Positions 28,925-37,934 of a stretch of 64,000 nucleotides of DNA are shown here, piece after piece. How positions within the stretch are numbered: position 1 is the first letter of the stretch; the number at the start of each line of letters is the position of its first letter. Below the pieces are notes generated by a model. It was not told where the DNA came from. It worked only from the letters and a program-made list of their open reading frames with translations, and did not search any database. A program made the translations under genes and the position numbers. Source of the stretch: Nonomuraea aurantiaca (GTDB lineage Bacteria; Actinomycetota; Actinomycetes; Streptosporangiales; Streptosporangiaceae); contig NZ_JAIWNB010000001.1 in NCBI RefSeq assembly GCF_020215705.1, forward strand, positions 1,209,199 to 1,273,198, in the 5' to 3' direction.

Positions 28925-28940
28925 GAGTGAGTACTCGCTC
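28925..28940. promoter_or_regulatory. Candidate TetR operator
   Basis: GAGTGAGTACTCGCTC is a 16-bp palindrome with one mismatch, 16 bp upstream of the TetR start codon. Placement suggests autoregulation of the tetR-ABC exporter operon. Confidence 0.6.
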
Positions 28941-28955
28941 ATTAGGATCCTCCCC

Positions 28956-29579
28956 ATGACGAAGAGGCGAAGAGTGCCGGCCATGGCGCCGGAAGAGCGT
29001 CGGGCCACACTCATCGCCGCCACGCTGCCCCTCCTGCGCGAGTACGGCACCGCGGTGAGCACGCGCCAGATCGCCGAGGCCGCGGGCGTGGCCGAGGGGA
29101 CGATCTTCGGGGTCTTCCCCGACAAGGCCTCGCTGGTGCGTGCGGCGGTGATGAGCGCGTTCGACCCGCAGTCGGCGGTGGACGCGCTGACGGCCATCGG
29201 CACGCGGACCGAGCTGCGCGCGCGGCTGCGCGAGGCGGTCACGATGCTGCGGGCGGGAATGACCGCCAATGCCAACCTCATCTCCAGCCCCAAGGAGCTG
29301 ATGGTCGACGACGTCGAGTTCCGCGAGCGGATGATGGACAGCCGGCGTCAGATACTGGCCGCGCTCGCCGCTCTGCTCGAGCCCGACCGCGACCGGCTGC
29401 GCCGCTCTCCCGAGGCCACGGCACAGCTGCTCCTGATGTTGATCGCGGTGAGTGTGCATCGCGGTTTCGGCCAGGGCGGCGAGTTCGGCGACATGGACGA
29501 CGCGGAGATCGTCTCCGTTCTGCTCGACGGGCTGCTCCTGCGGCCTTCCCCCACTCCTTCGACAGAAAGCACTTCTTGA
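28956..29579 (+). CDS. TetR/AcrR-family regulator of the downstream ABC exporter
   Basis: The 207-residue protein has an N-terminal helix-turn-helix (TRQIAEAAGVAEGTIFGVFPDKASLV, about 30-55 in the protein) and a helical ligand-binding region. Its stop overlaps the exporter start as TGATG, so it is co-translated with the two ABC genes. With the palindrome just upstream it is probably an autorepressor released by an exported compound. Confidence 0.9.
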   Translation: MTKRRRVPAMAPEERRATLIAATLPLLREYGTAVSTRQIAEAAGVAEGTIFGVFPDKASLVRAAVMSAFDPQSAVDALTAIGTRTELRARLREAVTMLRAGMTANANLISSPKELMVDDVEFRERMMDSRRQILAALAALLEPDRDRLRRSPEATAQLLLMLIAVSVHRGFGQGGEFGDMDDAEIVSVLLDGLLLRPSPTPSTESTS

Positions 29580-31315
29580 TGCTGCTCCGTCTCTTGCGGG
29601 CACAGCTCAGGCCGTACGGGAAAGAGATCACGCTCGTCGTCCTCTTCCAGTTCGTGCAGACGCTGGCCACGCTCTATCTGCCCTCCCTCAATGCCGACAT
29701 CATCGACAACGGGGTCGTCAAGGGTGACACCGGATACATCGCCCGCGTCGGGCTGGTGATGCTCGGTGTGACGCTTCTCCAGATCATCTGCTCGGTCGTG
29801 GCCGTCTACTACGGCGCCCGGACCTCGATGGCCCTGGGCAGGGACTTACGGGCCGCGATCTTCCACCGGGTCCAGGACTTCTCCACCCAGGAGGTGAACC
29901 GGTTCGGCCCGCCGTCCCTGATCACCCGGACCACCAACGACGTACAGCAGATCCAGTTGCTCGTGCTGATGACGTTCACGATGATGGTGGCCGCGCCGAT
30001 CATGTGCGTCGGCGGGATCGTGCTGGCGCTGCGCCACGACGCGACGCTGTCGTCGCTGCTGCTCGTCGTGCTGCCCGTCCTGCTCGTCATCGTGGGCGTG
30101 ATCGTGATGCGCATGCGTCCGCTCTTCCGCACGATGCAGGAGCGCATCGACCGGATCAACCAGGTCCTGCGCGAGCAGATCACCGGCATCCGGGTCATCA
30201 GGGCCTTCGTCCGCGACCGGCACGAGCGTGAGCGCTTCGCGGTGGCCAACGACCAGCTGACCGACGTGTCGCTGCGGGTCGGGCGGCTGATGGCGCTGAT
30301 GTTCCCCACGGTCATGCTGGTGGTGAACGTGTCGAGCGTCGCCGTGGTCTGGTTCGGCGGCCATCGCATCGCCGACGGGAGCATGCAGGTCGGCGCGCTG
30401 ACCGCGGTCATCTCCTACCTGATGCAGATCCTCATGTCGGTGATGATGGCGATGTTCATGTTCATGATGATCCCCCGCGCCGAGGTCTGCGCCGAGCGCA
30501 TCGAGGAGGTCCTCGACACCGAGCCGACCGTCCACCCGCCGGCCACCCCCGTCGCCCCGGAGAGCCACATCGGTGAGCTGGAGCTGCGGTCCGTGGACTT
30601 CCGCTACCCGGGCGCCGACGAGCCGGTGCTGTGCGAGGTGAGTTTCGCGGCGCGGCCGGGCCGTACCACCGCGATCATCGGCAGCACGGGCAGCGGCAAG
30701 ACGACGCTGCTCAACCTCATCCCGCGGCTGTTCGACGCGACCGCCGGCGAGGTGCTGGTCGACGGCGTCAGCGTACGAGACCTCGACCCGGCCGCGCTCT
30801 CCCGGGCGGTCGGCCTGGTCCCGCAGTCGCCGTACCTCTTCTCCGGCACGATCGCCTCCAACCTCCGGTACGGCAAGCCGGACGCGACCGACGAGGAGCT
30901 GTGGCAGGCGCTTGACGTGGCACAAGCCCGCGAGTTCGTCGAGGCGATGCCCGAAGGGCTGGACGAGCCGATCTCCCAGGGCGGCACGAACGTCTCCGGC
31001 GGCCAGCGCCAACGCCTGGCCATCGCCAGGACGCTGGTGCACCGGCCCGAGATCTACCTGTTCGACGACTCCTTCTCCGCCCTCGACTACGCCACCGACG
31101 CCCGGCTGCGCGCCGCGCTGGCCGAGGAGATCACCGACGCCACGATCGTCATCGTGGCCCAGCGGGTGAACACGATCCGCGACGCCGACCGCATCATCGT
31201 GCTCGACGACGGCCGCGTGGTCGGCAGCGGCGACCACGCCGAGCTCATGGACACCTGCCCGACCTACCGGGAGATCGTGCTGTCTCAGCTCACCGAACAG
31301 GAGGCCGCGGCATGA
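29579..31315 (+). CDS. ABC exporter subunit 1 with degenerate catalytic residues
   Basis: This 578-residue half-transporter has a transmembrane domain (about 1-320), Walker A GSTGSGKTTLL near 365 and an intact signature VSGGQRQRLAIAR. The Walker B reads YLFDDSFSALD, with Asp where the catalytic Glu should be, and the H-loop reads IVAQRVNTI, with Gln for His. That pattern is typical of the non-hydrolysing site in heterodimeric exporters such as TM287/288 and BmrCD. The ATG at 29579 overlaps the tetR stop. Subunit 2 follows through a tiny coupling ORF. Confidence 0.92.
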   Translation: MLLRLLRAQLRPYGKEITLVVLFQFVQTLATLYLPSLNADIIDNGVVKGDTGYIARVGLVMLGVTLLQIICSVVAVYYGARTSMALGRDLRAAIFHRVQDFSTQEVNRFGPPSLITRTTNDVQQIQLLVLMTFTMMVAAPIMCVGGIVLALRHDATLSSLLLVVLPVLLVIVGVIVMRMRPLFRTMQERIDRINQVLREQITGIRVIRAFVRDRHERERFAVANDQLTDVSLRVGRLMALMFPTVMLVVNVSSVAVVWFGGHRIADGSMQVGALTAVISYLMQILMSVMMAMFMFMMIPRAEVCAERIEEVLDTEPTVHPPATPVAPESHIGELELRSVDFRYPGADEPVLCEVSFAARPGRTTAIIGSTGSGKTTLLNLIPRLFDATAGEVLVDGVSVRDLDPAALSRAVGLVPQSPYLFSGTIASNLRYGKPDATDEELWQALDVAQAREFVEAMPEGLDEPISQGGTNVSGGQRQRLAIARTLVHRPEIYLFDDSFSALDYATDARLRAALAEEITDATIVIVAQRVNTIRDADRIIVLDDGRVVGSGDHAELMDTCPTYREIVLSQLTEQEAAA

Positions 31316-31374
31316 CCGAGCTCATCACCATGCACAGCACCTTGGTCATGCGACCGGCGAAGGAGAGCTCATGA
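31312..31374 (+). CDS. 20-codon coupling ORF between two ABC subunits
   Basis: An ATG overlapping the stop of subunit 1 (ATGA at 31312-31315) opens a 20-residue frame (MTELITMHSTLVMRPAKESS). Its stop overlaps the start of subunit 2 as ATGA (31371-31374). Ribosomes could re-initiate twice. The peptide has no recognised domain, so a coupling role is more likely than a protein function. Confidence 0.45.
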   Translation: MTELITMHSTLVMRPAKESS

Positions 31375-33326
31375 CCACCCAGACCCCCGCGCGCCGCCCC
31401 GCGCCCGCTTTCGGGCCGGGCCGGATGATGATGTCCGGGCCGGCCGAGAAGGCGCACGACTTCGGCGGTTCGTTACGCCGCCTGCTCCGGCTGCTGCACC
31501 CCGAGCGCGCGCTGCTGGCCGTCATCCTGACCCTCGGTACGGTCAGCGTCTCGCTGACCGTGACGGGCCCCAAGATCCTCGGCCACGCCACTGACCTGAT
31601 CTTCTCGGGCATCATCGGCACCCAGCTCCCCGCCGGGATCACCAAGGAGCAGGCCGTGGCGGGGCTGCGCGCCAGGGGCCAGGGCACGTTCGCCGACATG
31701 GTGTCGGCGATGAGCGTGGTGCCCGGCCAGGGCATCGACTTCACCGCGCTGGCCCAGGTGCTGGGCTGGGTGCTGGCGCTGTACCTGGTGGCGGCGCTGC
31801 TCGGGATCGTGCAGTTCCGGCTGACCACGATCGTCGTGCAGCGGGCGGCGTCCCGGCTACGCGGGCAGATCGAGGCCAAGCTGGCGCGGCTGCCGCTGAG
31901 CTACTTCGACGGCCAGCCGCGCGGCGAGATCCTCAGCCGCGCCACCAACGACACCGACAACATCGCGCAGACGCTGCAGCAGACGATGAGCCAGCTCATC
32001 TCGTCGGTGCTGACGGTCGTGGGCGTGCTGGTGATGATGGTCTGGATCTCGCCGCTCCTGGCGCTCATCGCGCTGGTCACGGTGCCGCTGTCGGTGTACG
32101 TCACCACGGTCATCGGAAAGCGGTCGCAGCCGCAGTTCATCAAGCAGTGGTCCTCGACCGGCAAGCTCAACGGCCACATCGAGGAGATGTTCGGGGGGCA
32201 CACGCTGGTCAAGGTGTTCGGCAGGCAGAAGGAGGTCGCCGAGACCTTCGACGAGCACAACCAGGCCCTGTTCGCCTCCAGCTTCCGCGCCCAGTTCATC
32301 TCCGGGCTCATCCAGCCGGCGATGATGTTCATCGGCAACCTCAACTACGTGCTGGTCGCCGTGGTGGGCGGGTTCAACGTGGCCTCGGGCTCGATCTCGC
32401 TGGGCAACGTACAGGCCTTCATCCAATACTCCAGGCAGTTCAGCCAGCCGCTGACCCAGGTGGCCGGCATGGCGACCCTGGTGCAATCGGGCGTCGCCTC
32501 GGCCGAACGAGTCTTCGAGCTGCTGGAGGCCCCGGAACAGTCCGCCGAGCCCGCCAAGCCCGCACGGCCCGAGCAGGTCAGGGGCCGCGTGGCGTTCGAG
32601 AACGTGTCCTTCCGGTACGCGCCGGACCGGCCGCTGATCGAGAACCTGTCGCTGACCGTCGAACCCGGCCAGACCGTGGCCATCGTCGGCCCCACGGGAG
32701 CGGGCAAGACGACGCTGGTCAACCTCATCATGCGTTTCTACGAGGTGACCGGCGGGCGCATCACGCTCGACGGCGTCGACATCGCGGAGATGTCCAGGGA
32801 AGAGCTGCGCGCCAACATCGGCATGGTGCTGCAGGACACCTGGCTGTTCGGCGGCACGATCGCGGAGAACATCGGCTACGGGGCGGAGGGCGCCACACGC
32901 GAACGGATCGAGGCCGCCGCGGAGGCCGCCCACGTCGACCGCATCGCGCACACGCTGCCCGACGGCTACGACACGGTGATCGACGAGGAGGGCGCGACGG
33001 TCAGCGCGGGCGAGACGCAGCTGATCACGATCGCCCGCGCGTTCCTGTCCGAGCCGGCGATCCTGATCCTGGACGAGGCCACCAGCTCGGTCGACACCCG
33101 GACCGAGGTGCTCATCCAGCGGGCGATGAGCTCGCTGCGCGAGGGGCGTACCAGCTTCGTGATCGCCCACCGGCTGTCCACGATCCGTGACGCCAGCCTG
33201 ATCCTGGTCATGGAGAACGGGCGGATCGTTGAGCAGGGCACGCACGAGTCGCTGCTGGCCGCGGACGGCGCCTACGCCCGCCTGTACTCGGCCCAGTTCG
33301 GCCGGCCGGTCGTGGAGGTGGACTAG
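31371..33326 (+). CDS. ABC exporter subunit 2 (catalytically intact partner)
   Basis: The 651-residue half-transporter has a Pro/Gly-rich N-terminal tail, a transmembrane domain (about 40-390 with an extra loop around 85-125) and an ATPase domain. Walker A is GPTGAGKTTLV near 440, Walker B is ILILDEATSSVD with Glu present, and the H-loop IAHRLST has His. Its signature is altered, VSAGETQ instead of LSGGQ. The two subunits are therefore complementary: subunit 1 gives the good signature and subunit 2 the good Walker B, forming one active and one degenerate site. The ribosome binding site GGAGAG precedes ATG 31371. Confidence 0.92.
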   Translation: MTTQTPARRPAPAFGPGRMMMSGPAEKAHDFGGSLRRLLRLLHPERALLAVILTLGTVSVSLTVTGPKILGHATDLIFSGIIGTQLPAGITKEQAVAGLRARGQGTFADMVSAMSVVPGQGIDFTALAQVLGWVLALYLVAALLGIVQFRLTTIVVQRAASRLRGQIEAKLARLPLSYFDGQPRGEILSRATNDTDNIAQTLQQTMSQLISSVLTVVGVLVMMVWISPLLALIALVTVPLSVYVTTVIGKRSQPQFIKQWSSTGKLNGHIEEMFGGHTLVKVFGRQKEVAETFDEHNQALFASSFRAQFISGLIQPAMMFIGNLNYVLVAVVGGFNVASGSISLGNVQAFIQYSRQFSQPLTQVAGMATLVQSGVASAERVFELLEAPEQSAEPAKPARPEQVRGRVAFENVSFRYAPDRPLIENLSLTVEPGQTVAIVGPTGAGKTTLVNLIMRFYEVTGGRITLDGVDIAEMSREELRANIGMVLQDTWLFGGTIAENIGYGAEGATRERIEAAAEAAHVDRIAHTLPDGYDTVIDEEGATVSAGETQLITIARAFLSEPAILILDEATSSVDTRTEVLIQRAMSSLREGRTSFVIAHRLSTIRDASLILVMENGRIVEQGTHESLLAADGAYARLYSAQFGRPVVEVD

Positions 33327-33428
33327 CACGCGGAACCGGCGGCTCCTGAGCAGGTGTCGGATCTGGATGATCGACGCCGGATACCCGATGATGTTTCAGG
33401 AATCGCCGGATCTTGACGGGAGCCACGC

Positions 33429-34301
33429 ATGCAAATCGGTGTCGTCTTTCCTCAGACCGAGCTCGGCGCCGACGTGGGCGCCGTACGGGCCTACGGACAG
33501 CGGGTCGAGGAGCTCGGGTTCCGGCATGTACTGGCCTATGACCACGTCGTAGGCGCCGATCCGGCGGTCCACGAGGGCTGGGACGGCCCCTACGACGTAC
33601 GGACCACCTTCCACGAGCCGATGGTCCTGTTCGGCTACCTCGCCGCGCTGACCTCGCTGGAGCTCGTCACGGGCATCATCATCCTGCCCCAGCGGCAGAC
33701 GGCCCTGGTGGCCAAGCAGGCGGCGGAGGTCGACCTGCTCACCTCCGGCCGGTTCCGGCTGGGCGTGGGACTGGGCTGGAACAAGGTGGAGTACGAAGCC
33801 CTCGGCCAGGACTTCAGCACCCGAGGCAAGCGCATCGAGGAGCAGGTGACGTTGATGCGCCGGTTGTGGACCGAGCCGTCGCTCACGTTCGAGGGCACCT
33901 TCGACCGGGTGACCGGCGCGGGGCTGGCGCCGCTGCCCGTGCAGCGGCCGATTCCCGTCTGGTTCGGCGCGCAGTCGCCCCCGGCGTACCGCCGCGCCGG
34001 ACGCCTGGCCGACGGGTGGTTTCCGCAGATGCCTCCGGGACCGAAGCTCGACGAGGCCAAGGCCATGGTCGCGGAGGCCGCCACGCAGGCGGGCCGCGAC
34101 CCCGCCACGCTGGGCATGGAAGGCCGGGTCAGCTGGACGGGCGACGCGGAGGAACTACGCGAGGCGGCCCGGCAGTGGCGGGAGTCCGGGGCCACTCACC
34201 TCGCCGTCAACACCATGCGGGCGGGACTCCGCTCGGTCGACGAGCACCTCGCCGCACTGGAGACGGCGGCCGACGCGCTTGAGGTCCGGAAGGCCGCTTA
34301 G
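33429..34301 (+). CDS. LLM-class F420-dependent oxidoreductase
   Basis: The 290-residue TIM barrel has the N-terminal QIGVVFPQTELG, RVEELGFRHVLAYDHVVG, LVTGIIILPQRQTALVAKQA and SGRFRLGVGLGWNKVEY blocks of luciferase-like enzymes using F420. Many such actinobacterial enzymes act on unknown substrates. Ribosome binding site GGGAG precedes ATG 33429. It stands 100 bp after the ABC operon and overlaps the end of a TetR remnant on the other strand by 4 bp. Confidence 0.9.
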   Translation: MQIGVVFPQTELGADVGAVRAYGQRVEELGFRHVLAYDHVVGADPAVHEGWDGPYDVRTTFHEPMVLFGYLAALTSLELVTGIIILPQRQTALVAKQAAEVDLLTSGRFRLGVGLGWNKVEYEALGQDFSTRGKRIEEQVTLMRRLWTEPSLTFEGTFDRVTGAGLAPLPVQRPIPVWFGAQSPPAYRRAGRLADGWFPQMPPGPKLDEAKAMVAEAATQAGRDPATLGMEGRVSWTGDAEELREAARQWRESGATHLAVNTMRAGLRSVDEHLAALETAADALEVRKAA

Positions 34302-34549
34302 TTCGCGGTCGGGGCCAGCTGCCGCTGGAGGGCGCTGTCGATCTCCAGGCGGATCAGCCGCTGTGCGTCGAGGGGATGGTCGTGGAGCAATCCGGTGAGT
34401 TCGAGGCTCACGATCCCGTGGACCCGGGTCCAGATGAGGATGGCGGCACCGGCGACGCGGGGACTGACGTCCGGCCGTTCCTGGATGCGAGCCCAGGACC
34501 GTAGCTGCCCGTCCAGGGTTTGGTCGCCGCTGGTGACGCTGGTCGTCAA
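34298..34549 (-). pseudogene. C-terminal remnant of a TetR-family regulator
   Basis: The 83 residues contain AGAAILIWTRVHGIVSLELTG, the typical WHG-type C-terminal domain of TetR regulators, and end normally. The helix-turn-helix half is absent; upstream DNA to 34690 on this strand has no continuing frame with recognisable TetR sequence. It is a truncated gene, convergent with the F420 oxidoreductase it may once have regulated. Confidence 0.65.
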
Positions 34550-34735
34550 CGGGATAACCGCCTACCAGATGCTGCATGGCCGGGCGAGGCGGATGGCGAC
34601 CATGCCGGCGCCGGTGCTGACAGCAGCCATGATCGACCCGGAACGACAAGAAGCCCCAGACTTCCGGCGTGTGCCGTGAGCTGGGGCTATAACTCCTGTT
34701 TGGCCAGATGAGCTCTGGCCCGCCATGGAGCGTGG

Positions 34736-34807
34736 TGGACGATACTGGGATTGAACCAGTGACCTCTTCCGTGTCAGGGAAGCGCTCTCCCGCTGAGCTA
34801 ATCGTCC
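34736..34807 (-). tRNA. tRNA-Val (GAC)
   Basis: A complete cloverleaf is readable on the minus strand: acceptor GGACGAT/ATCGTCC, D arm GCTCAGC, anticodon loop CTGACAC within a CTTCC/GGAAG stem, and T loop TTCAATC. The discriminator base is A. CCA is not encoded. Confidence 0.95.
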
Positions 34808-34829
34808 TTATCGAGTTACTTGAACTCCG

Positions 34830-34901
34830 AGCGGAAGACGGGATTCGAACCCGCGACCCTCACCTTGGCAAGGTGATGCTCTACCACTGAGCCACTTCCG
34901 C
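34830..34901 (-). tRNA. tRNA-Gly (GCC), copy 1
   Basis: Acceptor GCGGAAG/CTTCCGC, anticodon stem TCACC/GGTGA with loop TTGCCAA, T loop TTCGAAT. It is nearly identical to the copy at 35043-35114. Confidence 0.96.
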
Positions 34902-34955
34902 GTGGTGCCACACTTAACTTTAGCGGACCCGGGAGGGTCCGCTGTCCAGCGACCG

Positions 34956-35026
34956 AGGTGGAGACGGGATTTGAACCCGTGTAGACGGCTTTGCAGGCCG
35001 CTGCCTCGCCTCTCGGCCACTCCACC
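34956..35026 (-). tRNA. tRNA-Cys (GCA)
   Basis: Acceptor GGTGGAG/CTCCACC, anticodon GCA in the loop CTGCAAA, T arm CGGGTTCAAATCCCG. The order Gly-Cys-Gly-Val on one strand is a common actinobacterial tRNA cluster. Confidence 0.96.
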
Positions 35027-35042
35027 AGGAGATTGAACTCCG

Positions 35043-35114
35043 AGCGGAAGACGGGATTTGAACCCGCGACCCTCACCTTGGCAAGGTGATGCTCTACCAC
35101 TGAGCCACTTCCGC
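35043..35114 (-). tRNA. tRNA-Gly (GCC), copy 2
   Basis: Same cloverleaf as copy 1, with one visible base change in the T loop (TTCAAAT instead of TTCGAAT). It is the promoter-proximal tRNA of the cluster. Confidence 0.96.
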
Positions 35115-35285
35115 GTGTTTCCGGCGACGTACCGGCCACGGGAAAACCATATCGCCTTCGGGGAGTGCGCGTGTGCGGTGAGCGGGGGTGCGGGTGAGAT
35201 TCAGCGGGTCAGGTGGCAGGTGTGGTTCGTTGGGTCAGGCGGCGGTGGAGTTCGGCGGGCTGTACGGGGCGGTGCGGCTCGTGGG

Positions 35286-37859
35286 TCACGCGGGCCGGTG
35301 GGGTCGCTGGGCCGCCCGAGCTGGTGGTGTTTGGTGGGTTATGCGGATCGGTGGGGGCCGATGGGTTATGCGGACCGCTGGGGCTCGGTGGGTCACGCGG
35401 ACGTCTCTGGCCATGACGAACATGACGCGGTGGCCGAACTGGATCTGGTGGTAGCGGTCCTTGCCCGTGACGGTGACGTGCTTGGTCGGGTTGAAAGAGT
35501 TCGTCGCGTGGTAGGAGCCGGGCAGTGTGAGGCCGAGCGAGTAGTACTGGCCGGGGTGTACGACGTAGTCGAGCGGGGTTGAGGGCTGGTAGGCGACGGC
35601 GCCTCGGTAGGCGGATTTTTCGGGGTATGCACGGCCGTACACCTTGATGTGTTTTCTGCGGGGGGTGACGAGCGGGCCCCTCGCCGGGATGGCGGTGGGG
35701 GCGGCGGCGGGGTTGTAGAACCAGGCCTTGCCGCCTAGATACCAGATGGCCGTCCAGTCGCCCTTCCGGTCCGCCACGGCGTAGCGCTGGCCGGTCGAGG
35801 CGCGGGCGCTGTGGTCGTAGACGCTGTACGTGCTGGGCTTGCCGACGCGTTTGCCGATGTCGTCCACGAGTGGGGCGTCCTCGCGCGGTTCTGTGCGCAG
35901 AAAGACGGCGGAGGCGCCGTGTGGGGGACAGGGCCCGGTGGATTTAGTTGATTTGGTGGGCTTCGCGGATTTGGCGGGCTCGGTGGGGTTGGCGGAATTG
36001 GCAGGCTGGGCAGGCTTGACGGACTGGCCAGGCTGGGCGGGGTTGGAGTTCCCAATTGGTTTGATGGGGTTGATCTCGATGGGATTGGTGGGATTGCTGG
36101 GGCTGGCGGTGCAGCCGGTGAAATGTGGTTGGTTGGTTTCATAGGTGGGGCGGATGATGATCGACGTGCCCTTCTTGGCCTTTTTGAGTGGGCTGCCCAG
36201 CAGGCGGAAATAGTGTGCCCAGTCCCAGTACGGGCCGGGATCCTCGTGCATGGATGGGAGCGTTTCGGGGCTCGGGCCCGGGACGTTGTCGTGCCCGAGG
36301 ATGTGGGCGCGGTCGAGGGGGATGTGGTGTTTGGTGGCCAGATATTTCACCAGTTTGGCTGATGAGCGGTACATCGCCTCCGTGTACCAGGTGCCGCCGC
36401 TGGCCAGGTAGCCCTCGTGTTCGATGCCGATGGAGCGGGAGTTGATGTCCCAGTTGCCGGCGTGCCAGGCGATGTCCTTTGTACGTACGTGCTGGGCGAC
36501 ATGTCCGTCGCTGGAGCGGATCGTGTAGTGCCAGCTCACGTACTCGGGGTCGTTCACCATCGACGGGACGCCTTCGTAGGTGCCCTCGGTGTCGTGGATC
36601 ACGATGTAGTCGATGCGTCTCGGCCCATTCAGGGTGTCGTGGTTGCCGTAGTCGCCCTTGCCGGTGCGTTTGTAGGCGGCGGGCATCCACTCGCAGGCCA
36701 GTGAGGCGGGGCATTCGACGTTCGCCGTGTTTGTGGTTGCTTTTGTGCTTGTGTGCGGTGCCGGGAGTGTCGGACGGCTCGTGTCGGTTCCGGGGGGCGG
36801 CGGTTGGTCTTCTGGCGCCGCAGGTTTTGCCTGGCCTGCCACAGGTTGTGCCACGTCGGGCCGGGGTTGTGCCACGTCGGTCGGGGCTGGGGGCGGGGTT
36901 GGGGCTGGGGCCGGGAGTGGGAAGGGGGGCGGGTAGCCGGCGTCGGTGATTTCGGATGCCGCCGAGGAACCTCCAGCGGTGTTCGCGGTCTTCCGTGAGG
37001 TTGAGGGGTGGCCGCCCGCTACAGGTGCTGCTGCCACGGGAGTCGCGCCGGGACCAAGTGCGGTGAGGCGGGTTGGGGTGAGGTGGGTTGGGCGTAGATG
37101 GGTCAGGGGGCGGAGGGTGGGGATGGCCGTCAGCCGTACCGGCTGGCCGTCGTCCGTCCGGTGGGTGGCTCCCGCGCGGATCACCGCGAACACCTCGTCG
37201 GCGAAGGCGCGGGCCGCGTTCGGGTCGGGCGCGCCCGAGTAGCGGGCGACCGCGTCGTACCAGTCGGCGGGGTCCGCGCTGGGCCGGCGCTGGTAGGACG
37301 CGAGCACGGCGGCGCCGCCTCGGATGTTGGCGGCGGGATCGGCGCGCAGTCGCGCGGGCGCCAGTCCGGTGAGGCGCTCCGCGAGCCGCAGCGTCGCCTC
37401 CCGTGCGGCCGCCCCGTCACGCACGCGTCCGGGTACGCCCGGGGCCTCCACGAGATTCCTGCCCCCCGCTTCAGCCGGCGCGTCCGCGAGGTGCCTGCCT
37501 CCGGCTACCGCTGGCGCGTCCACGAGGTGCGTGCCTCCGGCTACCGCCGGCGGATCCGCGATGTGCCTGTCTCCCGTTACGGCCGGTGCGTCCACGAGGT
37601 GCATCGGGCCGTAGCCGCCGGCCACGCTGGGTGCTCCGCCGTTCGCGTTCCACCTGGCCTCCAGGTACGACACGCCCAGCAGCACGCTCTCCGGCACCCC
37701 GAACTCCCGCGCCGCCGCCGCGAAGTCGCCCTGGCGGCTCATGTCAGCCCGATGCCCTACGCCGCCCAGGTCCGGCAGGTCCGGTAGTTCGGGCAGTCCG
37801 GGGAGTCCGGGCATGGCGACGGTGGACGCGGTGAGACCGACGACGACCCACAGCAACAT
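35286..37859 (-). CDS. Secreted N-acetylmuramoyl-L-alanine amidase with N-terminal lysozyme-like region
   Basis: The 857-residue protein begins with a hydrophobic signal-like segment and a Gly-Leu-Pro run (residues 16-33). A transglycosylase-like region follows (DFAAAAREFGVPESVLLGVSYLEARW, with Glu67 in the catalytic position), interrupted at 86-145 by five 12-residue repeats. A Pro/Thr-rich linker comes next, then an Amidase_2 domain (IDYIVIHDTEGTYEG, WHYTIRSSDGHVAQHV, IGIEHEGY, HILGHDNVPG; His, Glu and His ligands for zinc). Another low-complexity linker (Asn-Pro/Lys-Ser-Thr) and a C-terminal beta-rich domain of actinobacterial amidases complete it. The last 40 residues are an imperfect ITHRPP repeat. 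It should cut the stem peptide from muramic acid in the wall. Confidence 0.87.
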   Translation of the reverse strand: MLLWVVVGLTASTVAMPGLPGLPELPDLPDLGGVGHRADMSRQGDFAAAAREFGVPESVLLGVSYLEARWNANGGAPSVAGGYGPMHLVDAPAVTGDRHIADPPAVAGGTHLVDAPAVAGGRHLADAPAEAGGRNLVEAPGVPGRVRDGAAAREATLRLAERLTGLAPARLRADPAANIRGGAAVLASYQRRPSADPADWYDAVARYSGAPDPNAARAFADEVFAVIRAGATHRTDDGQPVRLTAIPTLRPLTHLRPTHLTPTRLTALGPGATPVAAAPVAGGHPSTSRKTANTAGGSSAASEITDAGYPPPFPLPAPAPTPPPAPTDVAQPRPDVAQPVAGQAKPAAPEDQPPPPGTDTSRPTLPAPHTSTKATTNTANVECPASLACEWMPAAYKRTGKGDYGNHDTLNGPRRIDYIVIHDTEGTYEGVPSMVNDPEYVSWHYTIRSSDGHVAQHVRTKDIAWHAGNWDINSRSIGIEHEGYLASGGTWYTEAMYRSSAKLVKYLATKHHIPLDRAHILGHDNVPGPSPETLPSMHEDPGPYWDWAHYFRLLGSPLKKAKKGTSIIIRPTYETNQPHFTGCTASPSNPTNPIEINPIKPIGNSNPAQPGQSVKPAQPANSANPTEPAKSAKPTKSTKSTGPCPPHGASAVFLRTEPREDAPLVDDIGKRVGKPSTYSVYDHSARASTGQRYAVADRKGDWTAIWYLGGKAWFYNPAAAPTAIPARGPLVTPRRKHIKVYGRAYPEKSAYRGAVAYQPSTPLDYVVHPGQYYSLGLTLPGSYHATNSFNPTKHVTVTGKDRYHQIQFGHRVMFVMARDVRVTHRAPAVRITHRPPPIRITHQTPPARAAQRPHRPA
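37425..37604 (-). repeat. Five tandem 36-bp units inside the amidase gene
   Basis: The encoded units (residues 86-145) follow the pattern xHLxDAPAVAGG, diverging at the ends (MHLVDAPAVTGD at the start, RNLVEAPGVPGR at the end). Unit length is exactly 12 codons, so expansion or contraction keeps the frame. It sits between two blocks that are adjacent in ordinary family members. Confidence 0.8.
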
Positions 37860-37934
37860 GAGGACCCCCTACACGGCGGAACAGCACGCAACAGTGCAAC
37901 CACCGAGAGTAACCATTCCTCGAAAGGAGATGGG

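Noticed and set aside
34708..35139. Open frames running through the tRNA cluster on both strands
   Set aside because: They translate tRNA sequence (for example repeated blocks from the two Gly tRNAs) and are artefacts.
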